From Nitrospira sp. (lineage in GTDB: Bacteria > Nitrospirota > Nitrospiria > Nitrospirales > Nitrospiraceae): a stretch of DNA of 64,000 nt. The DNA lies in the NCBI GenBank assembly GCA_029881435.1, contig JAOUMR010000004.1, forward strand, positions 1 through 64,000, given 5' to 3'. Numbering within the stretch: position 1 is the stretch's first letter; every line of letters starts with the position of its first letter. This document shows positions 1 through 10,149 of the stretch, piece by piece. A program made the translations under genes and the position numbers. The notes beneath the pieces are model-generated. The model did no database searches and was not told the origin of the DNA. It worked only from the letters and a program-made list of their open reading frames with translations.

Positions 1-2
1 GA

Positions 3-299
3 ACCAATGAGTGGTCGCGAAAACTCGACGCCCACAATTGTCCCAGGACGGGCGATTGCCGACCATCGCGATCCAGCGGTCGGGTCGAATACAGCTATAA
101 CAGTGTCCAAGAAATCGGGAGCGGTACAGAACATGCAAAACAATCGCAAGAGAAGCAAGCAGGAGCGCCAGAGCCAGAAGTGACGCTGCCGCTTCTCACT
201 TCAACTCGTGCGGAAACCGATGCTCCGCCTTCACCGCATGCATCGATAACCACGGGTGGAACGGATGTCGTTCAAAATATCGGCAGGGCCGTTGGCTAA
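3..299 (+). CDS. C-terminal part of an uncharacterised ORF entering from the left edge (partial, speculative)
   Basis: Frame 3 is open from the window edge to TAA at 297-299 (…GRVEYSYNSVQEIGSGTEHAKQSQEKQAGAPEPEVTLPLL…VQNIGRAVG*). No family recognised. Confidence 0.3.
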   Translation, partial: TNEWSRKLDAHNCPRTGDCRPSRSSGRVEYSYNSVQEIGSGTEHAKQSQEKQAGAPEPEVTLPLLTSTRAETDAPPSPHASITTGGTDVVQNIGRAVG

Positions 300-349
300 A
301 TTTGGTAGTCCCGTCGAATCTGATATTAGGTTGGGAACAGCGTAGCGGA

Positions 350-1327
350 TCAAAACCTGAGTTCTTTTTCCAGGTCGGCTTTCTTCTTATCGAACTGCTT
401 CTGGTCGGCCTCGCTCTTCTGGGTAATCGCATCCTTCATACCCACACCAGCTTTTTCCATGGCCCGCTGCGACGCCTCGCCCTTCTTCTTGATCTGGGCA
501 GCCACATCCTTCGCCTTTGGCGACCCGGAGAATTCGTAATACATCATCGCGTGACTCTGCGTGAAGGTCGGATCGGGGCGCTTCATAATGGTGTCGCCTC
601 GCAATTCAGCACGATCCTTGGCGGGTTTGTCTCCGTTCGGGAGGTATTTCATCCAAAGAGACGCGATCCTGAGCTTCTCGATCGACTGCATCGTGGTCTT
701 GCCCAGCTCGCCAATATTGCCGGTTAAACCCTAAGCGTCTTTTTCCTCTGCCTTCATCCATCGGTCAGCGTTGGCTGACGCCACCTTTCGTAACTCTTGC
801 CGGAACATAGGCGAGGAGGAATGGGGGGCTCTCGATCCGGTATTGGGATCGACCGAACTGTATCGGTTGTTATCGATGTTCCAGGCCGTCTCAAAAAGAC
901 GGAGATCGTCCGGCTTAGCCTGAACCGCCTTCAGGAGTACCCGATTGGCTTCTTGCCGGTCGCCGATGGTTTCGAAATAGCGAAACGCCGAGGTCTGGCC
1001 ATCAGCCCGTACCGGTTCACCGGAATACAGAACCCCTTTAGACTCAGCGGCCTTGGCCAAATCCCGCCCTAGTTTTGGCATGTTGGCCCTGGCCTTCCCT
1101 GCTGCATTCTTGTCGTAGCGGTCGATGCAGTCGCTGGCCGCCACCCTCATGTACGCGGCGAAGAGAGCAGTAGGTTGTCCAGCCTGTTCCGCCTGCTGCA
1201 GCGCAGCCGACTGCGCCAAGGCAGCGTTCTTTTCATCGTCGCCCAAACATGGATCATCCGCATGGACGACCGGAGCGGTGAGGACGACTCCGATCAGGGC
1301 GTAGCCAGCTAATCCCATCAGACGCAT
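350..1327 (-). pseudogene. Secreted protein interrupted by an in-frame TAG (two ORFs, 731..1327 and 350..691, in the same frame)
   Basis: The 198-aa ORF has a signal peptide (MRLMGLAGYALIGVVLTAPVVHA) and ends at TAG 731-733. The same frame continues open (GLTGNIGELGKTTMQSIEKLRIASLWMKYL…) to 350. Confidence 0.5.
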
Positions 1328-1343
1328 GGGTGATCACCTCCGC

Positions 1344-2093
1344 TTACTTGCCGAATAGGCCTTTCATCATCTTATTCACGTCGACCGAAAGATCACGGTC
1401 ACCGCTCTTTCCACTGTCTTTGTTTTCACTAGCCTGTTTTCTCCCTGCCCGACGCTGCTCCGCATTTTTCCGAAGTTCCTCAAGATTGGGCATACCAGCC
1501 TCTCCCATCATCGCACCCATATCGTTCTTGGTGTAGCCGTCTGGAATCTCGAAGAGGGCGGGGTTTTGCTTTTCGATCTTCAGATTGGTCAGCTGGCTGG
1601 TCATGCGCATCTTCTTGTCACCTTCTTTAGACAGCATGTCCATCTTGACGGTGATCCCTTCTTTGGTCGTCCAGAAGAAGCCCCCGAATTTTCCCGAGCC
1701 ATCTTTCTTAATGGCGACGACCTTGGATTTGGTAGTCTTCATGCCGTTGACCGTTTCCTGGCCGACCTCGGATTGCTCGACGATCTCAAATGCGTCAGTC
1801 CCGCTGATAGTCGAGTCATTCATCGGCATTTCCATGTACATGTCTCCCATCAACTGCCACATCACCTTCTTATCCTTCCGGATGATCGTGGTCATGCCGT
1901 CCGATCCACCCATCTCCATCCGGTCCTTGTTGGCGGTATGATAGATGCGCGACTTCATCGTCATGCCGCCTTCTGTTTCCATTGTGCTATCGGCCGAGTA
2001 GTCGACCTGTACGTCCGGTAGAGGGGCCGCACTCACCGTGAGAGGAGCGAGCATGACGCAACTCCACATCATGGCATGGCGCAAGAGTTTCAT
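1344..2093 (-). CDS. Secreted DUF4412-like protein
   Basis: Start placed at MKLLRHAMMWSCVMLAPLTVSAA (signal peptide). The MTMKSRIYHTANKDRMEM… and MDMLSKEGDKKMRMTSQLTNLKIEKQNPALFEIPDGY pattern suggests the family. Confidence 0.6.
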   Translation of the reverse strand: MKLLRHAMMWSCVMLAPLTVSAAPLPDVQVDYSADSTMETEGGMTMKSRIYHTANKDRMEMGGSDGMTTIIRKDKKVMWQLMGDMYMEMPMNDSTISGTDAFEIVEQSEVGQETVNGMKTTKSKVVAIKKDGSGKFGGFFWTTKEGITVKMDMLSKEGDKKMRMTSQLTNLKIEKQNPALFEIPDGYTKNDMGAMMGEAGMPNLEELRKNAEQRRAGRKQASENKDSGKSGDRDLSVDVNKMMKGLFGK

Positions 2094-2187
2094 GGATTCG
2101 GTCCTCCTGGAAAGGGATGTTGTGGGGTAGGGAGAATATCGAGCTCTGGTAGGGAGAGTCAATAAGCAGAACTCTTGAGGATGATGC

Positions 2188-2919
2188 TCATGGAATCTCT
2201 AAACCGATCGGAAAATTCGCGGCATACCCGTCGTTCGTGGCAGTCGGTTCCAGCATTAACGCATCTCCGCCTTGCCGGAAAATGAAATCCTGCCGATTTC
2301 TCACTCTCCGTGGACCCATCGCAGCATAGGGATGACCGGTGTGCACGTGATCGGTCAATTCATCGGGAAAGTATACTTGCGACGTGAACTCAAAACTCCG
2401 GCGAGCCATCGGCGTTGTGCGAATCTTAAAGTGGATATGCACGGTTCGAATAGGATACCAGCCCGGATAGATCGTCATGAACCGGGCTTCGCCTCGAGCG
2501 TTAGTCATCTGATGGCCTCGCAAGAACTTCTGGCCGACCGTGCTGAATCCATGGTCCTGGACATCTGAATATATTCCTCTCGCATCGCAGTGCCAGATAT
2601 CCACCTGGGCATCAGGCAGGGGATGGCACTCGCCAGCACGAAGGCGAGACACCTGAAAGGTGAGGGTAAAAGGCGTCCCAGGAGTGCTCCGCCCATTGGT
2701 CGGATCTGCGCGAATATCGGATCGGTGCAATCGTTCATCGACGAAGTACGGGCCCTCGGTTTGCTCAGGACGGACGATGCAGAGTGGCCGAGGCGTGGCA
2801 ACGATCGTTTGAGCGACTGCTTGTCTTCCGCCGATCAGGTAGGTAGCTCCAGCCCCTAGAAGGGCCATGACTTCGCGACGAGAAAGCAAGCATCCGATAG
2901 GCGTATGTTCCTCTATCAC
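2188..2919 (-). CDS. Intradiol ring-cleavage dioxygenase-like protein with Tat-like leader
   Basis: SRREVMALLGAGATYL leader; TEGPYFVDERLHRSDIR…, VDIWHCDARGIYSDV, FMTIYPGWYPIRTVHIHFKI are protocatechuate-dioxygenase-like motifs. Confidence 0.8.
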   Translation of the reverse strand: MIEEHTPIGCLLSRREVMALLGAGATYLIGGRQAVAQTIVATPRPLCIVRPEQTEGPYFVDERLHRSDIRADPTNGRSTPGTPFTLTFQVSRLRAGECHPLPDAQVDIWHCDARGIYSDVQDHGFSTVGQKFLRGHQMTNARGEARFMTIYPGWYPIRTVHIHFKIRTTPMARRSFEFTSQVYFPDELTDHVHTGHPYAAMGPRRVRNRQDFIFRQGGDALMLEPTATNDGYAANFPIGLEIP

Positions 2920-2968
2920 GGCCCTGCAACCATTCCCTTCTTAAACCAAAAGATGAAGGTACAACCCA

Positions 2969-3673
2969 CTACCTTCTCCTGAGTCGTGGGTGAACGGCTC
3001 GCGGAGGTGGCGGAGGGGGTGAAAAACCACGAGAAGGCCCATAGAATCCACGCCCAAAGTAGTAGCCACCATAGCCACCAAATGGCCCCCACAAACTGCC
3101 GTATCGGCCATAGGGATAGAACCCGCTATACCCATAGGGCGGGTAGTAGGCCCCGTAGTAAGGACTTCGATCCCTTCGTCTGTTCGCTGCGATGCTGTTC
3201 CAATCGATGATATGTTTCACGTCAAGAATTGGGTAGGTGTAGTCACTTTCGTCCAGTTGTCTCGTCGTCTCACCAGTGACGGTCCCGATCACAGTAATGG
3301 GTGTCCCTTCCGGCAGACTGGCTGGATCGAGGAATGCTTCGCGAACAGCCAGGAATCGTCCTTCTGACCGAAGACGCTCCTCCGTCAAGGGGCCATCTTT
3401 CTCGTTCGGCAGTTGCAAGATTTCCAACTCGGTTCCTGCGCCTGTCCGTTTAGCCCGAATCACGTTGCCGCCGATCATGACGGTTCGCCCGATGTACTCA
3501 CTAGGAGCTCGCTTGAGCTCCGCAAAACTGACGGTCGTATCGATTTCTTGTTCTAACCCAAGAGGAATACCGAGAAGTTCCGTATCACGCTGGACCTGAT
3601 GGATCGATTCTGCACAGGCTGAACACATGAGCGCTGCGCCGACTAGGGGAGCGAGCACCGTCATACGAGCCAT
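2969..3673 (-). CDS. Slp-family outer membrane lipoprotein with G/Y/F-rich C-terminal tail
   Basis: Lipobox-like MCSAC; SFAELKRAPSEYIGRTVMIGGNVI… and EGTPITVIGTVTGE typical of Slp; tail YYGAYYPPYGYSGFYPYGRYGSLWGPFGGYGGYYFGRGFYG. Confidence 0.75.
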   Translation of the reverse strand: MARMTVLAPLVGAALMCSACAESIHQVQRDTELLGIPLGLEQEIDTTVSFAELKRAPSEYIGRTVMIGGNVIRAKRTGAGTELEILQLPNEKDGPLTEERLRSEGRFLAVREAFLDPASLPEGTPITVIGTVTGETTRQLDESDYTYPILDVKHIIDWNSIAANRRRDRSPYYGAYYPPYGYSGFYPYGRYGSLWGPFGGYGGYYFGRGFYGPSRGFSPPPPPPRAVHPRLRRR

Positions 3674-3688
3674 GGGTATTCTCCTCTC

Positions 3689-4339
3689 CTAGAAGTGATA
3701 GGACAGCCCACCAAGGAGATGTTGTGCCCGGTAATTGCCGCTGAACCCGCCCAAATCACCGAAGGCTTGGTCGAACTTGAGCGTCGCACCAGTGTACTTA
3801 TACTCTCCAAAGATCGCGATCTTGGGTGTGATGAACGCGCGCAGACCGGCCAGTACGTTCCATGCTACCGCCACATCCGTGTCGCTTCGTACAGTCGGTG
3901 TATCGCCAATGTGGGCAATGGCGGCTCCTACCCCGGCGCCAATGTACGGCTGAAGCGTTCGCCCTGGGTACCGAGCAATGAAGTTGGCGCCTACTGTGGT
4001 CACTCTCATATGGATACCCGGGTCGGTATCCAGCTGCTTAATATGCGGCGTGGTGTTCAAGACTTCTCCCTCGATGCCATACCAACTATGCCCAGGGAAA
4101 TATCCGATCTTAGCGCCGTAGGTGATTGAGTTCTGCAAGTCAAAGTCAGCAAAAGGACCCGGTACTCCCGCCTGAGGTCCCGTTCCTGCAATACTGTTGA
4201 TGCGATCCGCAAAGTTCACTCCCGCCGTTCCGGCGACATACATTTCCGCAGATGCAGGAGGGGAGCAATCGAACATCATGAATGAAAATCCTGCTAGGAC
4301 TACACCAACGATTGACCAGTTTTTTCGTGGCATGCTCAT
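3689..4339 (-). CDS. Outer membrane beta-barrel protein
   Basis: Signal peptide; YIGAGVGAAIAHIGD, AGLRAFITPKIAIFGEYKYT, terminal …LLGGLSYHF with C-terminal Phe. Confidence 0.7.
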   Translation of the reverse strand: MSMPRKNWSIVGVVLAGFSFMMFDCSPPASAEMYVAGTAGVNFADRINSIAGTGPQAGVPGPFADFDLQNSITYGAKIGYFPGHSWYGIEGEVLNTTPHIKQLDTDPGIHMRVTTVGANFIARYPGRTLQPYIGAGVGAAIAHIGDTPTVRSDTDVAVAWNVLAGLRAFITPKIAIFGEYKYTGATLKFDQAFGDLGGFSGNYRAQHLLGGLSYHF

Positions 4340-4654
4340 GACTCCTTCGAGACATCATACCAAAAGTTTTGATGATGAGTAGCCCCCATCCGCAACGGCG
4401 AGACGTTCCTCCTCGCCAGATTCTAAACCCATTCGTATGCCTTCATAACTATTCCAATTCCCCTCAAGACGCGAATCTTCCTGACACCCGTGCCGGACAG
4501 CGTGCGTGAGTTCGGACGCTCGCTCACCGAAGTTTGCCTTGATATTGTGGTTGACAGTTGGACTGACCATGGGACATATGGTAGATGCCTTAAGGGAATA
4601 CAGGACGCCAACGAAGGTCCAACATAACTTCACGTCCGCAAGGAGGAGCTGATC

Positions 4655-5065
4655 ATGGGATTGATGGATCAATTGGGGCAAGCAGCGGGTGGGATGATGG
4701 GAGGCCAAGGCGGTCAGAATCCTATTCTGCAAGCCCTGACTAGTCTCCTCGGAAAGGACAGTGGGATTGGCGGGCTGGCCGGACTCGTCCAGGCATTCCA
4801 GAAGAATGGGCTCGGCGAAATCGTCAACTCATGGGTGGGCACAGGGCAAAACCTGCCGGCAACGCCAAGCCAGATTGAACAGGGCCTAGGAGGTGATCTC
4901 CTCAACCAACTTGCCGGGAAAGCAGGACTATCCTCTGGCGCAGCGAGCTCACAACTCGCCGGCCTTCTTCCGGATCTTATCGACAAGCTGACACCCAGCG
5001 GGAAGGTCGAAGCGGGGGGGCTTGATCAACTCATGAAATTAGTTCAAGGGAAGATGGGTGCCTGA
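4655..5065 (+). CDS. YidB/DUF937-family protein
   Basis: MGLMDQLGQAAGGMMGGQGGQNPILQALTSLLG…GLGEIVNSWVGTGQNLPATPSQIEQGLG is characteristic; SD AGGAGG upstream. Confidence 0.8.
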   Translation: MGLMDQLGQAAGGMMGGQGGQNPILQALTSLLGKDSGIGGLAGLVQAFQKNGLGEIVNSWVGTGQNLPATPSQIEQGLGGDLLNQLAGKAGLSSGAASSQLAGLLPDLIDKLTPSGKVEAGGLDQLMKLVQGKMGA

Positions 5066-5113
5066 AACAGAGCGTACGCCGTACGCTGTATCCTTCGCCC
5101 AACACCTCAGAGT

Positions 5114-5599
5114 ATGCGCACACGGGACCAGCTCGTTGTCTGGATGGCCATCGGGCTGGTCGCGTTATCGGCTGTTTGGGCACTTCGTACGCCTCCAGCC
5201 TCCAGACCAACACCCAGCCACTCAGCGCCTCCCACTCTCCCAGCGGGAACGATTCCGTTGGTCACGGGTGATGAGCCTATCGCCGACGTGTTTACTCGGG
5301 CTGGTTGTTCAGTCTGCCACATTATTCCTGGAATCCCTGGTGCCAACGGTCGAGTGGGGCCTCCCTTAGTACTTGGCACCACCGGCCTGGAGCGACTCAC
5401 CGATCCCGGATATCACGGGAACGCTCAAACCGTGCATGATTACATTGTCGAATCTGTGCTGGAGCCGCAACAATTTGTGGTGCACGGGTATCCAGAACAT
5501 ACGATGCCGAATTGGTATGGATCGAAACTGAGTGCGCTGGCACTTGAAAAGATCGCACTGTATCTTACACGTCAAACCGAGGCTGATCTGTCTCCTTGA
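5114..5599 (+). CDS. Membrane-anchored monoheme c-type cytochrome-like protein
   Basis: N-terminal hydrophobic anchor and a single CSVCH heme motif followed by GRVGPPLVLG and a distal Met (HTMPNW). Confidence 0.75.
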   Translation: MRTRDQLVVWMAIGLVALSAVWALRTPPASRPTPSHSAPPTLPAGTIPLVTGDEPIADVFTRAGCSVCHIIPGIPGANGRVGPPLVLGTTGLERLTDPGYHGNAQTVHDYIVESVLEPQQFVVHGYPEHTMPNWYGSKLSALALEKIALYLTRQTEADLSP

Positions 5600-5617
5600 C
5601 AATGCGGCGGGCGAGGA

Positions 5618-6799
5618 CTATCGCTTGCGTATGGGGGTGACGTTCCCAGAACCACCACCCTGAATCTTAAAGGCGTCTGTCTCGTGTGCGCCCATCTGTT
5701 TATCGAGCAACGCGTTCACCGCGTCGTCGCCTTTGAGCCCTTCGAGTTTGATTTTGAGGCGAAGATTGTTCGCGCTGTCCGCATTGATGAGGGCCTGCTC
5801 GAGCGTAATCTTGTTGGCCTTATACAATTGAAACAACACGTGATCGAAGGTCTGACAGCCCTCGTCCACCCCCTGTTCCATGGCCTCCTTCAAGATATCG
5901 ACTTCAGCTTTTTTGATGAGATCCTTGACACGTGGCGTATCCAACATGATCTCCAACGCAGGAACCCGCCTACCGTCGACTGACGGGATAAGTCGTTGGG
6001 AAATGATGGCGCGCAAATTCAGTGAAAGTTGCAAGTAGATCTGGGCATGACGCTCGACCGGGAAAAAGTTCATGATCCGCTCGATCGCTTGGTTCGCGTT
6101 ATTCGAGTGGAGCGTCCCGATGCAGAGGTGACCGGTTTCAGCAAAGGTAATCGCGGCTTCCATCGTTTCCGTATCGCGCACCTCACCGATCAGAATCACA
6201 TCTGGTGCTTGTCGGAGAGTGTTCTTGAGCGCATTCTGGAAGGTCAAGGTGTCGAACCCGACTTCGCGTTGCGTGATGATCGATTTCTTGTGTTGATGGA
6301 CAAACTCGATGGGATCTTCGACGGTAATGATATGACCTTGATGGATGGTGTTGCGATAGTCAATCATGGCCGCCAGCGAGGTGGACTTACCGGAACCGGT
6401 GGCACCCACCACAAGCACGAGACCGCGCTTGGTCATCGCAATATCTTTAATGATCGGAGGCAGCTGTAACTGCTCGACGGTTTGAATCTCAGCTTTAATA
6501 TGGCGGAAGACTAGTCCGACATTGCCTTTTTGCCTGAAGATGTTGACGCGGAAACGCCCCAACTCTTTGTAGTAGAGCGCAAGGTTCATCTCCATCTTTT
6601 CTTCGAATTCGCTCCGCTGCTGACCTCGCATGAGCGCCAACGCCAGCGCCTCAAGTTGTTCATTGGTAAACGGCGGGGCGTCGGTTTGCTGTGTGATCCC
6701 ATGAATCCGGTAAATCGGTGAGGCATCGACGGTCAAATACAAATCCGACGATTCTCGATCCACCATGACCTTGAGGAGACTTCGGACATCCATGGTCAT
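5618..6799 (-). CDS. pilU: Type IV pilus retraction ATPase, PilU/PilT family
   Basis: GATGSGKST Walker A, VEDPIEFVHQHKKSIITQREVG, LIGEVRDTETMEAAITFAETGHL; paralog of the next gene. Confidence 0.85.
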   Translation of the reverse strand: MTMDVRSLLKVMVDRESSDLYLTVDASPIYRIHGITQQTDAPPFTNEQLEALALALMRGQQRSEFEEKMEMNLALYYKELGRFRVNIFRQKGNVGLVFRHIKAEIQTVEQLQLPPIIKDIAMTKRGLVLVVGATGSGKSTSLAAMIDYRNTIHQGHIITVEDPIEFVHQHKKSIITQREVGFDTLTFQNALKNTLRQAPDVILIGEVRDTETMEAAITFAETGHLCIGTLHSNNANQAIERIMNFFPVERHAQIYLQLSLNLRAIISQRLIPSVDGRRVPALEIMLDTPRVKDLIKKAEVDILKEAMEQGVDEGCQTFDHVLFQLYKANKITLEQALINADSANNLRLKIKLEGLKGDDAVNALLDKQMGAHETDAFKIQGGGSGNVTPIRKR

Positions 6800-6820
6800 A
6801 CTCCGCCTGTGTGCCTGCTG

Positions 6821-7879
6821 CTATGCAGCTCCTGCAACCGGTGCCCCGAACAGGTTGGGGTTCATGCTACGCGATTGGGCTTCAGCTTTATGCACAACTC
6901 CACGTGTCGCAAGGTCAAGCAACGCCATATCCATCGTTTGCATGCCGTCTTTTTGGCTGGCCTGCATAATTCCTGGAATTTGATGGAGCTTCGCCTCGCG
7001 AATGAGGTTTCGTACGGCGGTGGTCGCAACCATGATTTCCAATGCTGCGACACGTCCACCGGTCTTTTTCTTCAACAGTGTTTGTGTGAGCACGGCTTCC
7101 AACGCCTCTGAAAGCTGGGTCCGGATTTGGGCCTGTTGCGCCGGCGGAAATGCATCGATGATGCGGTCGATCGTCTTGGGAGCGCTCGACGTATGGAGTG
7201 TACCGAAGACTAAGTGCCCCGTTTCCGCCGCAGTCAAAGCCAGTTGGATCGTTTCAAGATCTCGCATTTCGCCCACAAGCACGATGTCGGGATCTTCGCG
7301 AAGCGCCGACTTCAGCGCGTTGGCGAACGATAACGTGTGAACACCAAGCTCTCGTTGGTTGACCAAGCACTTTTTGGACTTGTGGACGAACTCGATCGGA
7401 TCTTCGATGGTGATGATATGGCCTTCAAATGTGCTATTCAGGTAGTCCACCATTGCGGCAAGAGTGGTGGACTTTCCGGAACCGGTCGGTCCCGTGACTA
7501 AAATCAATCCCTTTTCCTTATCGCAAAGTTGTCGCAGAATCGGTGGCATCCCCAACTTTTCTAGCGGAAGAATGGTGGTTGGAATATTCCGAAACACCGC
7601 TCCCAGCCCTCGCTGCTGCACAAACACGTTGACCCGGAAACGGGCGATATCTCCGAGCTCGAAGGAAAAGTCGCATTCTCGTTTTTCCTCGAAGTGTTTT
7701 CGTTGGGAATCGTTCATCATGTCATAGATAAGCGCGTGCGTTTCATCAGGCGTCAGGGGAGGGTGGTCGAGCTTTTTCAGATCCCCGTGAATACGAATCA
7801 TCGGGGGCTCACTGGCACTGATATGACAATCGGAGGCACCCTCTTTAACGGAAAACGTGAGCAGCTTGGAAATATCCAT
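6821..7879 (-). CDS. pilT: Type IV pilus twitching motility ATPase PilT
   Basis: GPTGSGKSTTLAAMVDYLN, EDPIEFVHKSKKCLVNQRELG, GEMRDLETI. Confidence 0.9.
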   Translation of the reverse strand: MDISKLLTFSVKEGASDCHISASEPPMIRIHGDLKKLDHPPLTPDETHALIYDMMNDSQRKHFEEKRECDFSFELGDIARFRVNVFVQQRGLGAVFRNIPTTILPLEKLGMPPILRQLCDKEKGLILVTGPTGSGKSTTLAAMVDYLNSTFEGHIITIEDPIEFVHKSKKCLVNQRELGVHTLSFANALKSALREDPDIVLVGEMRDLETIQLALTAAETGHLVFGTLHTSSAPKTIDRIIDAFPPAQQAQIRTQLSEALEAVLTQTLLKKKTGGRVAALEIMVATTAVRNLIREAKLHQIPGIMQASQKDGMQTMDMALLDLATRGVVHKAEAQSRSMNPNLFGAPVAGAA

Positions 7880-7996
7880 CGCCCATGATCCTCAGTGTTA
7901 GGAGTTATTTGTGAGGCGAATGTCTCCTGGCATCATGCCATAGCGAATCCGGAAAGCAAGCAAATAGGCAGAAGATGCGAACCAGCGCGGTAAGAA

Positions 7997-9181
7997 TTAG
8001 ACGAGACCGGTTTCACGAATCGCGATGCGGAGCGCGTTGAGGGCCTCGTCGATCTGATCAGTGGTGTGCTCCGATGTCACAGTGAAACGGATCCGACTTG
8101 TTCCATCAGGAACAGTCGGTGGGCGAATGGCCGTGGCATACACTCCAAGAGCGAGTAGACGTTCTGCAAAGGTTGACGCAGCAGCGGCATCACCAATCAG
8201 AACCGGTAGAATGGGACTGTCGGTCGGCGTTAGACAAAGACCGAGGTTCTTCAGTCCGTCGAAGAAGCGCTGTCGATTCGACCACAACCGAGCCCGACGT
8301 TCTGGTTCCTGATCAATGACCGCTAATGCGGCCGACGAGGCGGCGGCGACTGCGGGCGGAAGCGCGGTTGCAAAAATGAATGGACGGGCGACGTTGATCA
8401 TGTATTGAACGAGATCATTCGGTCCCACGAGGAACGCGCCATGACCGCCTATGGCCTTGCTCAGTGTGCCCATATGAAAAGGAATCCGGCGTTCCAAACC
8501 AAAATGTTCAACGGTGCCTCGGCCGTTTGCTCCCATGATGCCTGTTCCATGCGCGTCATCGACATACATCATCGCCCCGTATCGTTCGGCAAGGGAGACC
8601 AGGTCAGGCAACGGGGCAAGATCGCCATCCATACTGAATACACCTTCGGTGATGATAAGCGTGGGGCAATCCGTCGCACGGCGTCGAAGTAACGACTCAA
8701 CGTGATTGCAGTCACCATGGCGAAAGACCCGAAAATCTGCCTGGCTCAACCGACAGGCATCGATCACGCTGGCATGGCACAATCGATCGACCAGGATACG
8801 ACCGCCACTTCCAATGAGAGTCGGAATAATTCCAAGGTTCGCAACGTAACCTGCCCCAAACAGCAGGGCGGCTTCGGTTCCTTTAAATCTCGCAAGAGTC
8901 GTCTCCAGGTGGGTATGGGGAGGTAACGTCCCGCTGACCAAGCGCGCGGCACCTGACCCCACGCCATACCGTTCCGTAGCCATCATCGCGGCGCGCACAA
9001 CCTCAGGATGGTTCGAGAGGCCAAGGTAATCATTGGAGGAAAGCAAGATGACGTCACGTCCCCCATAGTGGACACTTGCCCCGGTAGCCGATTCCAATGG
9101 TGCCAGCGTTCTAAGCAACGACCGAGCAGACAGCTGTTGGAGTTTTTCTCGAAATACGTTGATCCCAACCATATGTGACAT
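7997..9181 (-). CDS. bioF: 8-amino-7-oxononanoate synthase / alpha-oxoamine synthase (BioF/Kbl family)
   Basis: SSNDYLGLSNHPEV, GSGAARLVSG, EGVFSMDGDLAPLPDLV, VDDAHGTG, HMGTLSKAIGGHGAF. BioF versus Kbl is not certain from sequence alone. Confidence 0.8.
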   Translation of the reverse strand: MSHMVGINVFREKLQQLSARSLLRTLAPLESATGASVHYGGRDVILLSSNDYLGLSNHPEVVRAAMMATERYGVGSGAARLVSGTLPPHTHLETTLARFKGTEAALLFGAGYVANLGIIPTLIGSGGRILVDRLCHASVIDACRLSQADFRVFRHGDCNHVESLLRRRATDCPTLIITEGVFSMDGDLAPLPDLVSLAERYGAMMYVDDAHGTGIMGANGRGTVEHFGLERRIPFHMGTLSKAIGGHGAFLVGPNDLVQYMINVARPFIFATALPPAVAAASSAALAVIDQEPERRARLWSNRQRFFDGLKNLGLCLTPTDSPILPVLIGDAAAASTFAERLLALGVYATAIRPPTVPDGTSRIRFTVTSEHTTDQIDEALNALRIAIRETGLV

Positions 9182-9311
9182 TCCAGTACGCTCTACTTAT
9201 TCATCTGCCAGGTCCGGTCGCATTGACAATGGAAATTCATCCCTAGTATAAAGCAACGGTTCAAGAGCAGAAAGTCGGTTCTTAATCATTTAAACGATGT
9301 GATAGATTCTC

Positions 9312-10079
9312 ATGTCTTACCGAATTAAAGTGCCCCCTCGAACGTTGCCGGTTGATGAAGCCCATCTTGTGAGTGGACTTGAGCACTGGGTGCTCGGACT
9401 GAAACACTATCGATGGTCCATCATCGTAGGGTTCATTCTCGTGTTGTTAACGGCTGGGGGAATATGGGGCGTCTTTTGGTATGACGCGCAAAATGCCAGC
9501 AAGGCCCAAGAACTCGAGCGGGAGGCCACGCTGCATCTCTTTACGCGACCGGGTAATGATCCGAAGAAAGCGGAAGCCAACCTGAATGAAGCGATTGCGC
9601 TTTACAAGAGGGTGTTGGACGAGTATCCGAGAACACCGACGGCCCCGCTGGTACAATTTAGTCTTGGAAATGCCTTCTTGCAGTCTAACAACCTCGATTC
9701 AGCGATTGAATCCTATCAACGGTTTATATCGACATACGGATCCAATGTTTCGCTCCTCGGCCTCGTCCATCAAAAACTCGGATACACATACCTCTTAAAA
9801 GGGGACATCGACCAAGCCGCTAAGACCTACTCAACAATACTCGAGATCCCTGGGGCATTGAACCGTGACTATGCGATTTTTGAGCTGGCGCGGCTTGAAG
9901 AAAACCGTTCAAAGCCCGACGAGGCACTCAAGCATTATCAAGATCTGATCAAAACGCACCCTGATTCTCCCTTGACGAGCGAAGCTGCGGTGCGCGTGAA
10001 GGTCCTCGAGGCCAAGAAAACTTCGGAGCCCACTACAACCACTGCAGCTCCTAAGCCTTCAGCGCCCTCCACGCCATAG
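9312..10079 (+). CDS. Membrane-anchored tetratricopeptide-repeat protein
   Basis: Single TM near the N-terminus then TPR-like helices (VQFSLGNAFLQSNNLDSAIESYQRFI…). Confidence 0.7.
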   Translation: MSYRIKVPPRTLPVDEAHLVSGLEHWVLGLKHYRWSIIVGFILVLLTAGGIWGVFWYDAQNASKAQELEREATLHLFTRPGNDPKKAEANLNEAIALYKRVLDEYPRTPTAPLVQFSLGNAFLQSNNLDSAIESYQRFISTYGSNVSLLGLVHQKLGYTYLLKGDIDQAAKTYSTILEIPGALNRDYAIFELARLEENRSKPDEALKHYQDLIKTHPDSPLTSEAAVRVKVLEAKKTSEPTTTTAAPKPSAPSTP

Positions 10080-10149
10080 AGTGCTCTCTTCAGCAGACGC
10101 AGGATGGGCGCCGCCGTCCCCCTCATACCCTCTTCATGATGGTCATCTA

